Assembly: GCA_019116025.1 (NCBI GenBank)
Contig: DXCM01000038.1
Coordinates: forward strand, 1-43,693
Direction: 5' to 3'
DNA: 43,693 nt
Source of the DNA: Candidatus Companilactobacillus pullicola
GTDB taxonomy: Bacteria > Bacillota > Bacilli > Lactobacillales > Lactobacillaceae
Shown here: piece after piece, positions 25,265-34,031 of the stretch
Layout of the letters: the number at the start of each line of letters is the position of its first letter
Position numbering within the stretch: the first letter of the stretch is position 1
The notes under the pieces: generated by a model
Database searches by the model: none
Seen by the model: only the letters and a program-made list of their open reading frames with translations
Told to the model about the DNA's origin: nothing
Made by a program: the position numbers and the translations under genes

Positions 25265-26284
25265 ATGGCAAATCCCTATCAAGATGCTGGTGTAAATGTG
25301 GAATCCGGTTATAAGATTTCTCAATTCGTGAAACAAAAGACTAAGAGTAAGAGTATTGGTAATTTTGGCGGTATCTATGAAATTCCTGCTGGTTTTAAGC
25401 AGCCAGTACTAGTTTCAAGTGACGACGGTGTTGGAACAAAACTTTTATTGACTAATGAGTTTAAGAAGTGGGACACAATTGGTATCGACTGTGTGGCAAT
25501 GTGTGTTAATGACATCTTGGCACAGGGGGCTATTCCGCAATATTTTCTAGACTATATTTCAACTGGTAAGGTTGATCAAAAGGTTGAAGAAATACTAAAA
25601 GGCGTAATTGCTGGTTGTCAAATGTCTAATGCGTCCTTAATTGGCGGTGAAACGGCTGAAATGCCTGGAGTCTATGGCGATAATGATTATGATATTGCTG
25701 GTTTTGCAGTAGGAATCTGTGAAAAAGATGAATTACTTCGTAAAGAAAACATTCAAGAAGGTAACGTCTTAATTGGTATCACATCAAGTGGAATTCATTC
25801 TAATGGTTATTCATTAGTGAGAAAGATTTTCTTTCAGGATAATGATTTTAACTTGGAAACTATCTTACCGGAATTAGATGGACAAACTCTGGGAGAAATT
25901 TTATTAACTCCAACTAAGATTTACGCCAATGAATTAGTACCGTTGTTGGGACAAAAACTTATCAATGGGGCGGCCCACATTACTGGTGGTGGATTTTTTG
26001 AAAATGTTCCTCGAATGTTGCCCGATGGATTAGCAGCTGAGATCAATGTTGATATTTGGCCAGAATTGCCAATATTTGCTGCCTTACAAAAGTATGGACA
26101 TTTAGAAACCATCGATATGTATCATATTTTCAACATGGGTCTGGGGATGGTCTTAGCGGTTGATCCTAAAGATGAATTAAAGGTTTTGGAACAATTGAAT
26201 CAACTTGAAACTGTGGCTTATACCATTGGTGAAGTTGTAGAAAAAGATTCAACCAATCTGATTTTGAAAGGAGATAAGCTGTGA
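25265..26284 (+). CDS. purM: AIR synthase PurM
   Basis: PurM closes the imidazole ring, converting FGAM to AIR with ATP. The 339-residue product has VSSDDGVGTKLLLTNEF, DCVAMCVNDILAQGA, IGGETAEMPGVYG and GITSSGIHSNGYSLVRK, all AIR synthase motifs. The start at 25265 follows AAGGAG seven bases upstream; the longer frame would begin inside purF. Its stop overlaps the purN GTG start by four bases. Confidence 0.96.
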   Translation: MANPYQDAGVNVESGYKISQFVKQKTKSKSIGNFGGIYEIPAGFKQPVLVSSDDGVGTKLLLTNEFKKWDTIGIDCVAMCVNDILAQGAIPQYFLDYISTGKVDQKVEEILKGVIAGCQMSNASLIGGETAEMPGVYGDNDYDIAGFAVGICEKDELLRKENIQEGNVLIGITSSGIHSNGYSLVRKIFFQDNDFNLETILPELDGQTLGEILLTPTKIYANELVPLLGQKLINGAAHITGGGFFENVPRMLPDGLAAEINVDIWPELPIFAALQKYGHLETIDMYHIFNMGLGMVLAVDPKDELKVLEQLNQLETVAYTIGEVVEKDSTNLILKGDKL

Positions 26285-26862
26285 AAGTAGCTGTATTTGC
26301 CTCAGGTAATGGTAGTAATTTTGAAGCCATTGCCGGATCAGATGAATTGAAGAGACTAGGTCTAGAAATTGAATTATTAGTTTGTGACCAACCCAATGCT
26401 CATGTAATTAAACGAGCAGAAAAATATCATATTCCCGTTTTTGTGAATCAACTGGCTGATTACGCTAACCGCGGTGAGTATGAGCAAGCAATTATTGATA
26501 AATTAAAGCCGTTAGAAATCGAATATATTCTTTTGGCAGGTTATATGCGTGTGGTTACGCCAGTTTTACTAGGTGAATATCCTAATCACATTATCAATAT
26601 TCATCCATCACTTTTACCAAAATATTCAGGTTTAGAAGCAATTGAACGTGCTTACGCTGCCAATGACGCGGTGACTGGTGTAACGATTCATTATATTGAC
26701 GAAGGGGTCGATACCGGTCCAGTTATCAAACAGATGAAAGTTGTACGTTTAAGTAAAGATACCGAAGCTAGCTTAGAAGCTAGGATTCATCAAACTGAGC
26801 ATCAAATGTACCGTACAGTAGTGCGAGATTTATTAATAAAAAATAATGGGGTAAGTAAATAA
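26281..26862 (+). CDS. purN: Phosphoribosylglycinamide formyltransferase PurN
   Basis: PurN transfers a formyl group from 10-formyl-tetrahydrofolate to GAR. The 193-residue protein starts with [17 protein letters not shown]. It keeps the catalytic set: Asn and His in [11 protein letters not shown] and the aspartate in [12 protein letters not shown]. The GTG start has AAAGGAG upstream in purM. purH starts at the last base of the purN stop. Confidence 0.96.
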   Translation: MKVAVFASGNGSNFEAIAGSDELKRLGLEIELLVCDQPNAHVIKRAEKYHIPVFVNQLADYANRGEYEQAIIDKLKPLEIEYILLAGYMRVVTPVLLGEYPNHIINIHPSLLPKYSGLEAIERAYAANDAVTGVTIHYIDEGVDTGPVIKQMKVVRLSKDTEASLEARIHQTEHQMYRTVVRDLLIKNNGVSK

Positions 26863-28403
26863 TGAAAAGAGCTTTGATTAGTGTTTCTGACAAAACTGGA
26901 GTCGTTGAGTTTGCTAAAGGATTAATTGAAAATGATTTTGAAATTATTTCTACTGGTGGTACATACAAGAAGTTACAAGAAAATGGCGTAAAGGTTACTG
27001 AAATTGATGAAGTAACGAAATTTCCAGAAATTCTTGATGGACGTGTAAAGACACTGCATCCAATGGTTCACGCTGGTCTACTAGCTAAACGTGATAATCC
27101 TGAACATATGAAGACTTTGGAAAAATTAAATATCCAAACAATTGATTTAGTTTGTGTAAATCTTTATCCGTTCAAAGAAACCATTTCTCAAGATGGTGTC
27201 ACACCGGCCCAAGCTATCGAACAAATTGATATTGGTGGTCCATCAATGATTCGTTCCGCCTCAAAAAATTTCAAGAGCGTTTACGTAGTAATTGATGCCA
27301 ACGACTATGAAACAGTTTTAACAAGTATCAAGAGTGGCGAAGATAATTTGGCTTTGAGACAAAGTTTGGCTGCTAAAGCTTTCAGACATACAGCTGAATA
27401 TGACAGTATTATTGCCCATTACTTGTCAGATCTAAATGGTGAAGAATTCCCTGACGTTGAAGTACTTGGTTACGATTTCCATCAAGAACTAAGATACGGT
27501 GAAAACTCACATCAAAAAGCTGCTTTTTATCAAAGTGCAATGCCAAGTGAATACTCAATTGCTTCAGCTAAACAACTACACGGTAAAGAATTATCTTTCA
27601 ACAATATCAAAGATGCCGATGCAGCCTTAAGAATTGTCGCTGATTTTGACAAACCGTGTGTCGCAGCATTGAAGCATATGAATCCATGTGGTGTTGGGGT
27701 AGATGATGAATCAATCTATCAAGCATGGCGTAAAGCTTATACTGCTGATACAATGTCAATTTTTGGTGGAATTGTAGCTGTTAATCGTGAAGTTACTAAA
27801 GAAATTGCTGAAGAAATGCACAAGATCTTCTTAGAAATTGTTATTGCTCCAAGCTTTACCCCTGAAGCTTTAGAAATTTTGGAAGCTAAGAAAAATATTC
27901 GCTTGATGACTTTAGACTTCACTAAGGCTAAGTCAGCTGATAAATATGAATATGTTTCTGTTATGGGTGGACTCTTAGTTCAAGAAAGAGATACAACAGT
28001 TGATAATTTGGACGAATTCCAAGTTGTAACTAAAAAAGCCCCAACTCCTGAAGAGATGAAGGCTTTACTATTTGGTCAACAAGTTGTTAAGCATGTGAAG
28101 AGTAACGCTATCGTTATTTCAACTACTGATAAGACTCTTGGTATCGGTGCAGGACAAATGAATCGTATCGGTTCAGTAAAAATCTCTATTGAACAAGAAG
28201 AACAAGCTGAAGAGCACAAACCATTGATCATGGCTTCTGATGCATTCTTCCCAATGGATGATTGTGTTCAATATGCAGCCGAGCATGGTATTACAGCTAT
28301 TGTGCAACCTGGTGGTTCAATTAAAGATCAAGATTCAATTGATATGGCTGATAAACATGGTATTGCAATGGTCTTCACTGGTAGAAGACACTTCAAACAT
28401 TAG
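26862..28403 (+). CDS. purH: Bifunctional AICAR formyltransferase / IMP cyclohydrolase PurH
   Basis: PurH performs the last two steps to IMP. The N-terminal IMP cyclohydrolase (MGS-like) domain shows [10 protein letters not shown] and [10 protein letters not shown] with [14 protein letters not shown]. The C-terminal transformylase has [26 protein letters not shown] and [11 protein letters not shown]. The 513-residue length is normal. Its ATG overlaps the purN stop by one base; purD follows after 14 bases. Confidence 0.97.
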   Translation: MKRALISVSDKTGVVEFAKGLIENDFEIISTGGTYKKLQENGVKVTEIDEVTKFPEILDGRVKTLHPMVHAGLLAKRDNPEHMKTLEKLNIQTIDLVCVNLYPFKETISQDGVTPAQAIEQIDIGGPSMIRSASKNFKSVYVVIDANDYETVLTSIKSGEDNLALRQSLAAKAFRHTAEYDSIIAHYLSDLNGEEFPDVEVLGYDFHQELRYGENSHQKAAFYQSAMPSEYSIASAKQLHGKELSFNNIKDADAALRIVADFDKPCVAALKHMNPCGVGVDDESIYQAWRKAYTADTMSIFGGIVAVNREVTKEIAEEMHKIFLEIVIAPSFTPEALEILEAKKNIRLMTLDFTKAKSADKYEYVSVMGGLLVQERDTTVDNLDEFQVVTKKAPTPEEMKALLFGQQVVKHVKSNAIVISTTDKTLGIGAGQMNRIGSVKISIEQEEQAEEHKPLIMASDAFFPMDDCVQYAAEHGITAIVQPGGSIKDQDSIDMADKHGIAMVFTGRRHFKH

Positions 28404-28417
28404 AGAGGGGTCATTCA

Positions 28418-29674
28418 ATGAAAATATTAGTTGTCGGTTCAGGGGCAAGGGAAGATGCCATTTGTCAGGCACTCCAAAAGAATTCTCAAAATGTTGTCTT
28501 CTGTGCTCCCGGTAACGATGGGATGAAATTGTCAGAAATCAAAACTATTTCAATAGAAGAAAATGATTTTGAAAGAATGGCAAACTTTGCAAAAACGAAT
28601 GCTATTGACTTTACGATTGTGGGTCCAGAAGAGCCTTTAGTTAACGGAATTGTGGACTTCTTCAAACGACAAGGTCTAAAAATTTTTGGACCTAATAAAC
28701 AGGCAGCCCAAGTCGAAGGGTCAAAGGTTTTTACTAAAAGATTGATGGCCGATGCTGGTATTCCTACTGCTCAGTATCAAGAATTCACTAAGTTAGAAAA
28801 TGCCTTGAATTATTTAAAGGCAACGTCAGATTTTCCGATTGTCATCAAGGCAGACGGACTGGCCGCAGGTAAAGGTGTTTTTATCGCTTCGGATTTAGTT
28901 ACAGCGATTGAAACAGTAACCGACTTATTGGCGGAACATAAATTTGGCACTAAGAAAGTTGTGATTGAAGAGTTTCTTGAGGGTGAAGAATTTTCGCTAA
29001 TGGCTTTTGTTGATCATAAGCGCTTCTATCCAATGCCTTTAGCTCAGGATTATAAGAAAATTTTTGACGGTGATGAAGGGCCTAATACCGGTGGTATGGG
29101 AGCTGTCTGTCCAGTCTCTAATCTCTCTAAAGATATTGAGCAAGTGGCAGTAGAAACTGTTTTAAAGCCGTTTGTTGCAGAGCTTTATAAAGAAGGCATT
29201 AAGTACACTGGAATTCTTTATGCCGGATTGATTTTGACAAAAAATGGTATCAAAGTCATCGAGTTTAACGCACGATTTGGTGATCCTGAAACGGAAGTAG
29301 TTTTGCCAAGATTACAATCTGATTTGTCAGAAATCATTGAACAAATTTTATGTCATAAGAGTATAAAGAAAATTGATTGGGAAACGAACGGTATAAACCT
29401 AGGAGTTTTTGCTGTCAGTAAAGGTTACCCTGTAAAGCCTGTATTTGGCTCGTTAGGTGATAGGGATAGTTTCAAAAAATGCCCATTGATGATCAACTAT
29501 GCAGCTGTAAAGCGAGATCAGCAAAAACTATTTAGCCACGGTGGTCGTTTATACTTGATGCAAGCACAGGCTGAATCAGTCGAGGATGCGCAAGTAAAAG
29601 TTTATCGAGAACTTGAAAAAATGGACCAAACAAATATTTTTTACCGACGTGATATTGGTAAGAATTCCATTTAA
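28418..29674 (+). CDS. purD: Phosphoribosylamine-glycine ligase PurD
   Basis: PurD joins phosphoribosylamine and glycine to GAR using ATP. The 418-residue ATP-grasp enzyme begins KILVVGSGAREDAI and contains VIKADGLAAGKGVFI, GPNTGGMGAVCPV and VIEFNARFGDPETE. The motif at the start reads GSGAREDAI where many PurD have GxGGREHA, a modest deviation. AGAGGGG precedes the ATG. It is the last gene of the operon and is followed by the terminator at 29685. purB, needed for two lyase steps, is not in the window. Confidence 0.96.
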   Translation: MKILVVGSGAREDAICQALQKNSQNVVFCAPGNDGMKLSEIKTISIEENDFERMANFAKTNAIDFTIVGPEEPLVNGIVDFFKRQGLKIFGPNKQAAQVEGSKVFTKRLMADAGIPTAQYQEFTKLENALNYLKATSDFPIVIKADGLAAGKGVFIASDLVTAIETVTDLLAEHKFGTKKVVIEEFLEGEEFSLMAFVDHKRFYPMPLAQDYKKIFDGDEGPNTGGMGAVCPVSNLSKDIEQVAVETVLKPFVAELYKEGIKYTGILYAGLILTKNGIKVIEFNARFGDPETEVVLPRLQSDLSEIIEQILCHKSIKKIDWETNGINLGVFAVSKGYPVKPVFGSLGDRDSFKKCPLMINYAAVKRDQQKLFSHGGRLYLMQAQAESVEDAQVKVYRELEKMDQTNIFYRRDIGKNSI

Positions 29675-29684
29675 TACAGAAAAG

Positions 29685-29727
29685 ATAGAAGTAAAATTTC
29701 ACTTGAAATATTACTTCTATTTTTTTA
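29685..29727 (+). terminator. Rho-independent terminator of the pur operon
   Basis: ATAGAAGTAA (29685-29694) with AATTTC pairs with GAAATA and TTACTTCTAT (29711-29720) around ACTT, followed by seven T. Confidence 0.93.
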
Positions 29728-29947
29728 TTGGCGGCCCCGATACTTTAGGATTATATATTTTGTGAAAAATCTAAGAGTGTATGAATATAGAGGGATCTTT
29801 ATTGATTATTAAAACTTTAAATATGAAGTTGTTTAAAATAGGAAGAAAAGCTATGATTTAAGAAACTGGTAGTCTTATTTTTTTAAGTTGATAAGAATAA
29901 GTAGTTTTTCAATTTTAGAATACCTAATATAACGGTCTTTTCTTAGT
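29728..29947. other. AT-rich non-coding stretch before the CRISPR-like repeats
   Basis: No frame with a credible ribosome binding site is seen; the longest ATG frame here is about 26 codons. If the repeats downstream are a real array, this A+T-rich sequence is on the side where a leader would lie, but I find no clear promoter. Confidence 0.4.
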
Positions 29948-30099
29948 GTGCTCCCTATGTATATAAGGGTGATTCCTATTAACTACTACAGATCCAGTTT
30001 GATTTTGTGTGCTCCCTATGTGTATAGGGGTGATACTCCTATATTGTCGTTTACTTTGTATCAGATTAATTGTGATCCCTATCTAAATAGGGATGAATC
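29948..30099 (+). CRISPR. Degenerate three-repeat CRISPR-like array, type I-E style, without cas genes
   Basis: Three related 28-base units begin at 29948, 30009 and 30072. The first two share GTGCTCCCTATGT and a GGGTGAT end; the third reads GTGATCCCTATC...ATAGGGATGAATC. Each has the inner palindrome CCCTAT/ATAGGG (one mismatch in the first). The intervals are 61 and 63 bases, giving gaps of 33 and 35 bases. The length, the GTG-TCCC...GGG-TGAT layout and the 61-base period fit lactobacillar type I-E repeats. A possible fourth, very decayed unit lies near 30125-30153. No cas gene is in the window. The repeats differ from each other, as expected of a dead remnant. They could also be unrelated tandem hairpins. 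Confidence 0.6.
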
Positions 30100-30163
30100 T
30101 ATATGTATCGAGAAAAGAAAGCCATTTCCCATAAGATTTACTGGGATGTATTCACTGTAATCA

Positions 30164-30241
30164 AAAAAGGACATGAACACTCATTTATATATTTAGCAGT
30201 AGAAACCTAAATATATAAGTGGGTAAATTCATGTCCTTTTT
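30164..30241. terminator. Very long perfect hairpin, terminator-like at both ends
   Basis: AAAAAGGACATGAA (30164-30177) is the exact complement of 30228-30241. Inside it, ACTCATTTATATATTTAG (30179-30196) pairs with 30207-30224 through Watson-Crick and G-U pairs, around a 10-base loop. The total stem is about 32 bp with one small interior loop. A on one side and T on the other would stop transcription in either direction. It is longer than an ordinary terminator and could be a small mobile hairpin element. Confidence 0.6.
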
Positions 30242-30248
30242 ATACAAT

Positions 30249-30275
30249 AAAACCCTGGCATGCCAGGGTTATTTT
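30249..30275. terminator. Palindromic terminator at the plsC 3' end
   Basis: AACCCTGGCATGCCAGGGTT (30251-30270) is a perfect 20-base palindrome flanked by AAA and ATTTT. It can terminate the minus-strand acyltransferase gene, whose stop is at 30305, and also plus-strand transcripts. Confidence 0.75.
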
Positions 30276-30304
30276 AATATATTCAATTTTAGTATATTAT
30301 ATAA

Positions 30305-30934
30305 TTACTTATGTTTTTTCTTAGGTGGGATATATTCGAACGAAGGATCAATTTCCTTATCGATATTATTCCAAGCTTCTTCCATATCATCGTTAACTTG
30401 TTTAGTCTGTTTCTCATCAAGTTTAGCTTTGAAATCAAAGTCAATTTCAGGTCCTATACCAATAGTAATTTGTTTATGTTTCATTAAACCACCAAAGGTC
30501 AAAGGTCCTTGATAAACGAAGGGAACTAATGGGGCTTTTGAAAGTTTAGCAATCAGTGAGGCGCCACCCTTTAGTTGTTCGGAGTAACGAGTTCCTGAAG
30601 GGAACATGATTAAAACTTTATCTTCTTTTTTCAAAGCTTTAACTGGTGTTTTTATTACTGAAGGACCAGGATGAGCACGATCCACAGGAAAAGCATGTGC
30701 GTGCACAAGGATGAATCTTAAAATGGGATTCTTAAAAAGTTCCTTCTTAGCCATAAAAGTAGCTTCACGTGGAGAAATCGCTAGTGCAAAGAAAATTGGT
30801 TCCCACCAAGTACGGTGAGGTGCTACTAAAATATAAGGCTTGTCAGGCAGATTTTCTTTACCCACGACTTTATAACGGCCATTTAAAATGAAAACAATGC
30901 CTCTCGCTATTACACGGATAAATTTATAAAACAT
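30305..30934 (-). CDS. plsC: 1-acyl-sn-glycerol-3-phosphate acyltransferase family protein (PlsC-like)
   Basis: PlsC adds the second acyl chain to lysophosphatidic acid at the membrane. The 209-residue protein has an N-terminal hydrophobic segment (about residues 5-18). The acyltransferase block PHRTWWEP (His40) is followed by KKELFKNPI, PVDRAHPG and the binding motif MFPSGTRYS. The canonical HxxxxD motif reads HxxxxE here (Glu45). A lysine-rich tail (PPKKKHK) ends the protein. Lactobacilli can have more than one PlsC homologue, so assignment to the main plsC rather than a paralogue is tentative. It is divergent from the methyltransferase gene at 30997. Confidence 0.85.
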   Translation of the reverse strand: MFYKFIRVIARGIVFILNGRYKVVGKENLPDKPYILVAPHRTWWEPIFFALAISPREATFMAKKELFKNPILRFILVHAHAFPVDRAHPGPSVIKTPVKALKKEDKVLIMFPSGTRYSEQLKGGASLIAKLSKAPLVPFVYQGPLTFGGLMKHKQITIGIGPEIDFDFKAKLDEKQTKQVNDDMEEAWNNIDKEIDPSFEYIPPKKKHK

Positions 30935-30996
30935 AGAATTATCATTCTCCCTAAAATAATCTTAACTTATTTAAAATACCATAAAGTAGGTGTCAC

Positions 30997-31728
30997 ATGT
31001 CGATTTATTCTCAAGATATTATTTCTAATAGTGGAATAATCATTAATCAAGATAAAAAACTTTATTCATTTAATCTCGATACTATTTTACTTTACAACTT
31101 CGCTAAGCCTGTAAAAAAAGGTAAAGTAGTCGACTTATGTTCTGGAAACGGCGCAATTGGATTGTCGTTGGCCTCTAAAACATCCGCACAAATATATTTG
31201 GTTGAGATTCAAAAAGAATTGGCTGCTTTATCTGAAAAAAGCATTGAAGACAACAAACTGCAACAACAAGTTCATCTGATCAATGATGACCTGAAGAATG
31301 TTCAAGCACATATTGACCACGACACAGTTGACATGATTGTCTGTAATCCACCATATTTCAAAGTTTTGGATAAAACAGCTTTAAAAGAGAAACAAGTTCT
31401 AGCTATTGCCCGTCATGAAGTAAAAGCTAGCTTAGCGGATGTATTACATTCTATCAAAGTTTTGCTTAAAGAGAATTCTCATGCTTATCTGGTTTATCGT
31501 CCGGAACGTCTCAGCGAGTTAGTCGCGGAAATGTTACAACAAAGATTGCAACCGAAACGTATGCGTTTTGTCAGGACTACTGCTCGAAAGGATGCCAATT
31601 TAGTTTTGCTCGATGTGGTCAAAACTGTGAAATCAGCATCATTGAAAGTCGAACCAGACTTAATAATTTATGATGACAATCATCAATTGAGTGAAGAGGC
31701 TAATCGAATAATCAATGGAGACAAGTAA
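30997..31728 (+). CDS. tRNA1(Val) (adenine37-N6)-methyltransferase-like protein (TrmN6/YfiC family)
   Basis: A 243-residue class I methyltransferase using S-adenosylmethionine. Motif I is VVDLCSGNGAIGLSLA (about residues 45-60), and the N6-adenine type motif IV is IVCNPPYF (about 110-117). The family includes YfiC/TrmN6 of E. coli, which methylates A37 of tRNA-Val, and Firmicutes YabB-like proteins. The exact target here is not proven. AGGTG lies seven bases before the ATG. The 3' end overlaps the GIY-YIG gene by 14 bases, the common yabB-yazA pairing in Firmicutes. Confidence 0.87.
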   Translation: MSIYSQDIISNSGIIINQDKKLYSFNLDTILLYNFAKPVKKGKVVDLCSGNGAIGLSLASKTSAQIYLVEIQKELAALSEKSIEDNKLQQQVHLINDDLKNVQAHIDHDTVDMIVCNPPYFKVLDKTALKEKQVLAIARHEVKASLADVLHSIKVLLKENSHAYLVYRPERLSELVAEMLQQRLQPKRMRFVRTTARKDANLVLLDVVKTVKSASLKVEPDLIIYDDNHQLSEEANRIINGDK

Positions 31729-31996
31729 ATATTATGTCTACATGTTGTTGTGTAGCGATAAAACTTTTTATACGGGGACAAGTAATAATGTGAAAAAGAG
31801 GGTGGCTACCCACAATTCTGGTAAAGGTGCCAAGTATACCAAAATTAGACGGCCAGTTAAATTAATGTACACCGAAGAATTGGAGAATAAATCACAAGCT
31901 TTGAAACGTGAAATTGCGATTAAAAAGTTGTCACGTCAGCAAAAAGAAACTTTGTTAAAAAGTAACGGAATAAATTGGCGTGATTACTTGATTTAA
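31715..31996 (+). CDS. GIY-YIG nuclease superfamily protein (YazA/UPF0213)
   Basis: A 93-residue single-domain GIY-YIG protein. The two-part motif reads YVYML at about residues 7-11 and FYTG at about 18-21, followed by the conserved arginine in NVKKRVATHNSGKGAKYTK and the metal-binding glutamate in the LMYTEEL region. UPF0213 members are common in Firmicutes next to this methyltransferase; their substrate is unknown. The start is inside the end of the methyltransferase gene, so translation is probably coupled. The rpsB -35 begins inside its last codons. Confidence 0.9.
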   Translation: METSKYYVYMLLCSDKTFYTGTSNNVKKRVATHNSGKGAKYTKIRRPVKLMYTEELENKSQALKREIAIKKLSRQQKETLLKSNGINWRDYLI

Positions 31997-32016
31997 AATT
32001 AATATTCCATTATAAT
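31988..32016 (+). promoter_or_regulatory. Predicted rpsB-tsf promoter
   Basis: TTGATT (31988-31993), exactly 17 bases, TATAAT (32011-32016). The -35 overlaps the last coding bases of the GIY-YIG gene. A start near 32023 gives a leader of about 100 bases. Confidence 0.82.
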
Positions 32017-32038
32017 ATTTAACCGTATTGAATACACA

Positions 32039-32096
32039 CACTTAACGATTTAGTTGTTGGTGCACTTATGTGTTTCAACTAGACATGACTTAAGTG
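32039..32096 (+). promoter_or_regulatory. Folded rpsB leader, probable S2 autoregulatory element
   Basis: Two nested stems: CACTTAA (32039-32045) with TTAAGTG (32090-32096), and TTAGTTG (32050-32056) with CAACTAG (32076-32082, last pair G-U). They enclose a 19-base loop and a one-sided 7-base internal bulge. Just downstream are two ribosome-binding-like GGAGG sequences (32097 and 32110 regions) around a small AGGT/ACCT hairpin. S2 leaders are known in other bacteria; this fold suggests feedback by S2. Confidence 0.55.
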
Positions 32097-32122
32097 GAGG
32101 TAAAAACCTGGAGGAACTTTTT

Positions 32123-32920
32123 ATGTCAGTTATTTCTATGAAACAACTTCTTGAAGCCGGTGTACATTTTGGTCACCAAACAAGAAGATGGAACCCTAAG
32201 ATGAAGCCATTTATCTTTACACAAAGAAATGGTATTTACATCATTGATTTACAAAAAACAGTACGCATGATCGACGATGCATACAACTATATGAAGGCTG
32301 TTGCCGGTGATGATGGAATTTTCCTATTCGTTGGTACAAAGAAACAAGCCCAAGACGCTGTTGCTGAAGAAGCTACACGTGCCGGTCAATACTACGTTAA
32401 CCACCGTTGGTTAGGTGGAACTTTGACTAACTGGAACACAATCCAAAAACGTATCAAGAGATTAAAGGACATCAAAGCTATGTCACAAGATGGTACTTTT
32501 GATCGTCTACCTAAGAAAGAAGTTGCTTTACTTACAAAGCAACAAGCTAAGTTAGAGAAATTCCTTGGTGGTATCGAAGATATGCCAAGAATCCCTGATG
32601 TTATGTTCATTGTTGACCCTCATAAGGAAAACATTGCTGTTAACGAAGCTAAGAAACTTAACATTCCTATCGTAGCTATGGTTGATACAAATACAGATCC
32701 AGATCCTATCGATGTTATCATCCCTTCAAACGATGATGCTATCCGTGCCGTTAGATTAATTACATCTAAGATGGCAGATGCTATTGTTGAAGGTAAACAA
32801 GGTGAAGAAGCTGTTACAGATGCAGACTTTGCTAAAGACGATAACAAAGATGACAATGCTGCCGATGCAAAATCTATCGAAGATTTAGCAGAAGCTAAAA
32901 ACAATAACGAAGATAAATAA
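32123..32920 (+). CDS. rpsB: 30S ribosomal protein S2
   Basis: S2 joins the small subunit late and helps bring in S1. The 265-residue product has [46 protein letters not shown] and [11 protein letters not shown], all diagnostic. The C-terminal 35 residues are an acidic Asp/Asn/Lys tail. The ATG at 32123 follows TGGAGGAAC; the longer frame starts within the folded leader. It is cotranscribed with tsf. Confidence 0.97.
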   Translation: MSVISMKQLLEAGVHFGHQTRRWNPKMKPFIFTQRNGIYIIDLQKTVRMIDDAYNYMKAVAGDDGIFLFVGTKKQAQDAVAEEATRAGQYYVNHRWLGGTLTNWNTIQKRIKRLKDIKAMSQDGTFDRLPKKEVALLTKQQAKLEKFLGGIEDMPRIPDVMFIVDPHKENIAVNEAKKLNIPIVAMVDTNTDPDPIDVIIPSNDDAIRAVRLITSKMADAIVEGKQGEEAVTDADFAKDDNKDDNAADAKSIEDLAEAKNNNEDK

Positions 32921-32934
32921 TAATAATAAGCGTA

Positions 32935-32967
32935 AAATAGAGTCATCTGAGTAAGATGGCTTTATTT
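32935..32967 (+). terminator. Attenuator hairpin between rpsB and tsf
   Basis: AAATAGAGTCATCT (32935-32948) pairs with AGATGGCTTTATTT (32954-32967), 14 bp with two G-U pairs. The T tract is short, so read-through into tsf is expected. Confidence 0.65.
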
Positions 32968-32987
32968 ATACGACTGGAGGATTACTA

Positions 32988-33863
32988 ATGGCTAAAATTA
33001 CTGCTGCTCAAGTTAAAGAATTACGTGATAAGACAAGCGTTGGTATGATGGATGCTAAGAAGGCATTGGTTGCTGCTGACGGTAATATGCAAGAGGCTAT
33101 CGACAAACTTCGTGAAAAGGGTGTAGCTAAAGCTGCTAAGAAGAGTGGAAACATTGCTGCTGAAGGTTTAACACACATCGAAGTTCTAGGTAACAAAGCT
33201 GCTATCATCGAAGTTAATTCAGAAACTGACTTTGTTTCATCAAACGACAAGTTTATCAATCTTGTAAACGAAATTGGTAAGGCTATTGTTGCTAGTGAAC
33301 CAAAGACAATGGACGAAGCTTTGGCACTTAAGATTGGTGACCAAACAATTAACGATGCCATCACAGGCTTAACAGCTGTTATTGGTGAAAAGATTTCCTT
33401 GAGACGTTTCAAGGTTCTTGACAAGACAGACTCACAAGTATTCGGTTCATACTTACATAATGGTGGTTTGATCGGTGCTATCGTTACTCTTGAAGGTAAC
33501 GATGAATCTGTTGCTAAAGACGTTGCTATGCACGTTGCTGCTATCAACCCTGAATTCATGGATCGTAATCAAGTTCCTGCAGACCGTTTGGAACATGAAA
33601 AGGCTATCTTCACTGAAGAAACAAAGGCTGAAGGTAAACCTGAAAAGATTATCCCTAGAATCGTTGAAGGCCGTTTAAACAAGTTCTTGTCAGAAATTAG
33701 TTTGGCTGACCAAGAATTCGTTAAGGATTCAGATATGACTGTTCAACAATACGTTGAATCAAAGAATTCTAAGCTTGTTTCATTCGTTCGTTACGAGGTT
33801 GGCGAAGGAATCGAAAAGAAACAGGAAGACTTTGCTGAAGAAGTAAAGAACCAAATCAAGTAA
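32988..33863 (+). CDS. tsf: Translation elongation factor Ts
   Basis: EF-Ts exchanges GDP for GTP on EF-Tu. The 291-residue product has the N-terminal [18 protein letters not shown], then [13 protein letters not shown] and the C-terminal [27 protein letters not shown]. The length is normal. CTGGAGG precedes the ATG. It is the second gene of the rpsB operon and is followed by a strong terminator. Confidence 0.97.
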   Translation: MAKITAAQVKELRDKTSVGMMDAKKALVAADGNMQEAIDKLREKGVAKAAKKSGNIAAEGLTHIEVLGNKAAIIEVNSETDFVSSNDKFINLVNEIGKAIVASEPKTMDEALALKIGDQTINDAITGLTAVIGEKISLRRFKVLDKTDSQVFGSYLHNGGLIGAIVTLEGNDESVAKDVAMHVAAINPEFMDRNQVPADRLEHEKAIFTEETKAEGKPEKIIPRIVEGRLNKFLSEISLADQEFVKDSDMTVQQYVESKNSKLVSFVRYEVGEGIEKKQEDFAEEVKNQIK

Positions 33864-33884
33864 TTTAAGAACATTTTTTGGAAG

Positions 33885-33920
33885 AGTCGCTTAATTCATT
33901 TTGAATTAAACGGCTTTTTC
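33885..33920 (+). terminator. Rho-independent terminator after tsf
   Basis: AGTCG plus TTAATTC (33885-33897) pairs with GAATTAA and CGGCT (33903-33915), followed by TTTTTC. Confidence 0.88.
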
Positions 33921-33995
33921 TTTGTATTTAGGGTTGTATCCGCACAAAATTTGTTTAAAAATGGTGTTTAGATAAATTTACTGTATCGAATATGT

Positions 33996-34001
33996 TAAAA
34001 T
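33996..34001 (+). promoter_or_regulatory. Possible extended -10 of the pyrH-frr promoter
   Basis: TATG-T-TAAAAT forms an extended -10 about 30 bases before the pyrH ATG. No good -35 is seen at 17 bases. Confidence 0.4.
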
Positions 34002-34031
34002 ATTTAGTAGCAAAATTAAAGGAGAGAACTT

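Noticed and set aside
29788..29870. 26-codon ATG frame in the AT-rich stretch after purD
   Set aside because: No ribosome binding site, no recognisable protein, and a length within chance expectation.
29948..30160. 70-codon frame covering the CRISPR-like repeats
   Set aside because: No ribosome binding site and no ATG start. The repeat-derived peptide repeats follow from the DNA repeats.
30219..30512. 97-codon plus-strand frame
   Set aside because: Mostly antisense to the acyltransferase gene, beginning inside the long hairpin. No start signal.
33008..33559. 183-codon minus-strand frame inside tsf, and a similar one at 32620-32946 in rpsB
   Set aside because: Both lie antisense to highly expressed, well-recognised genes with strong codon bias, which produces long open antisense frames. 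There is no start signal or family match.
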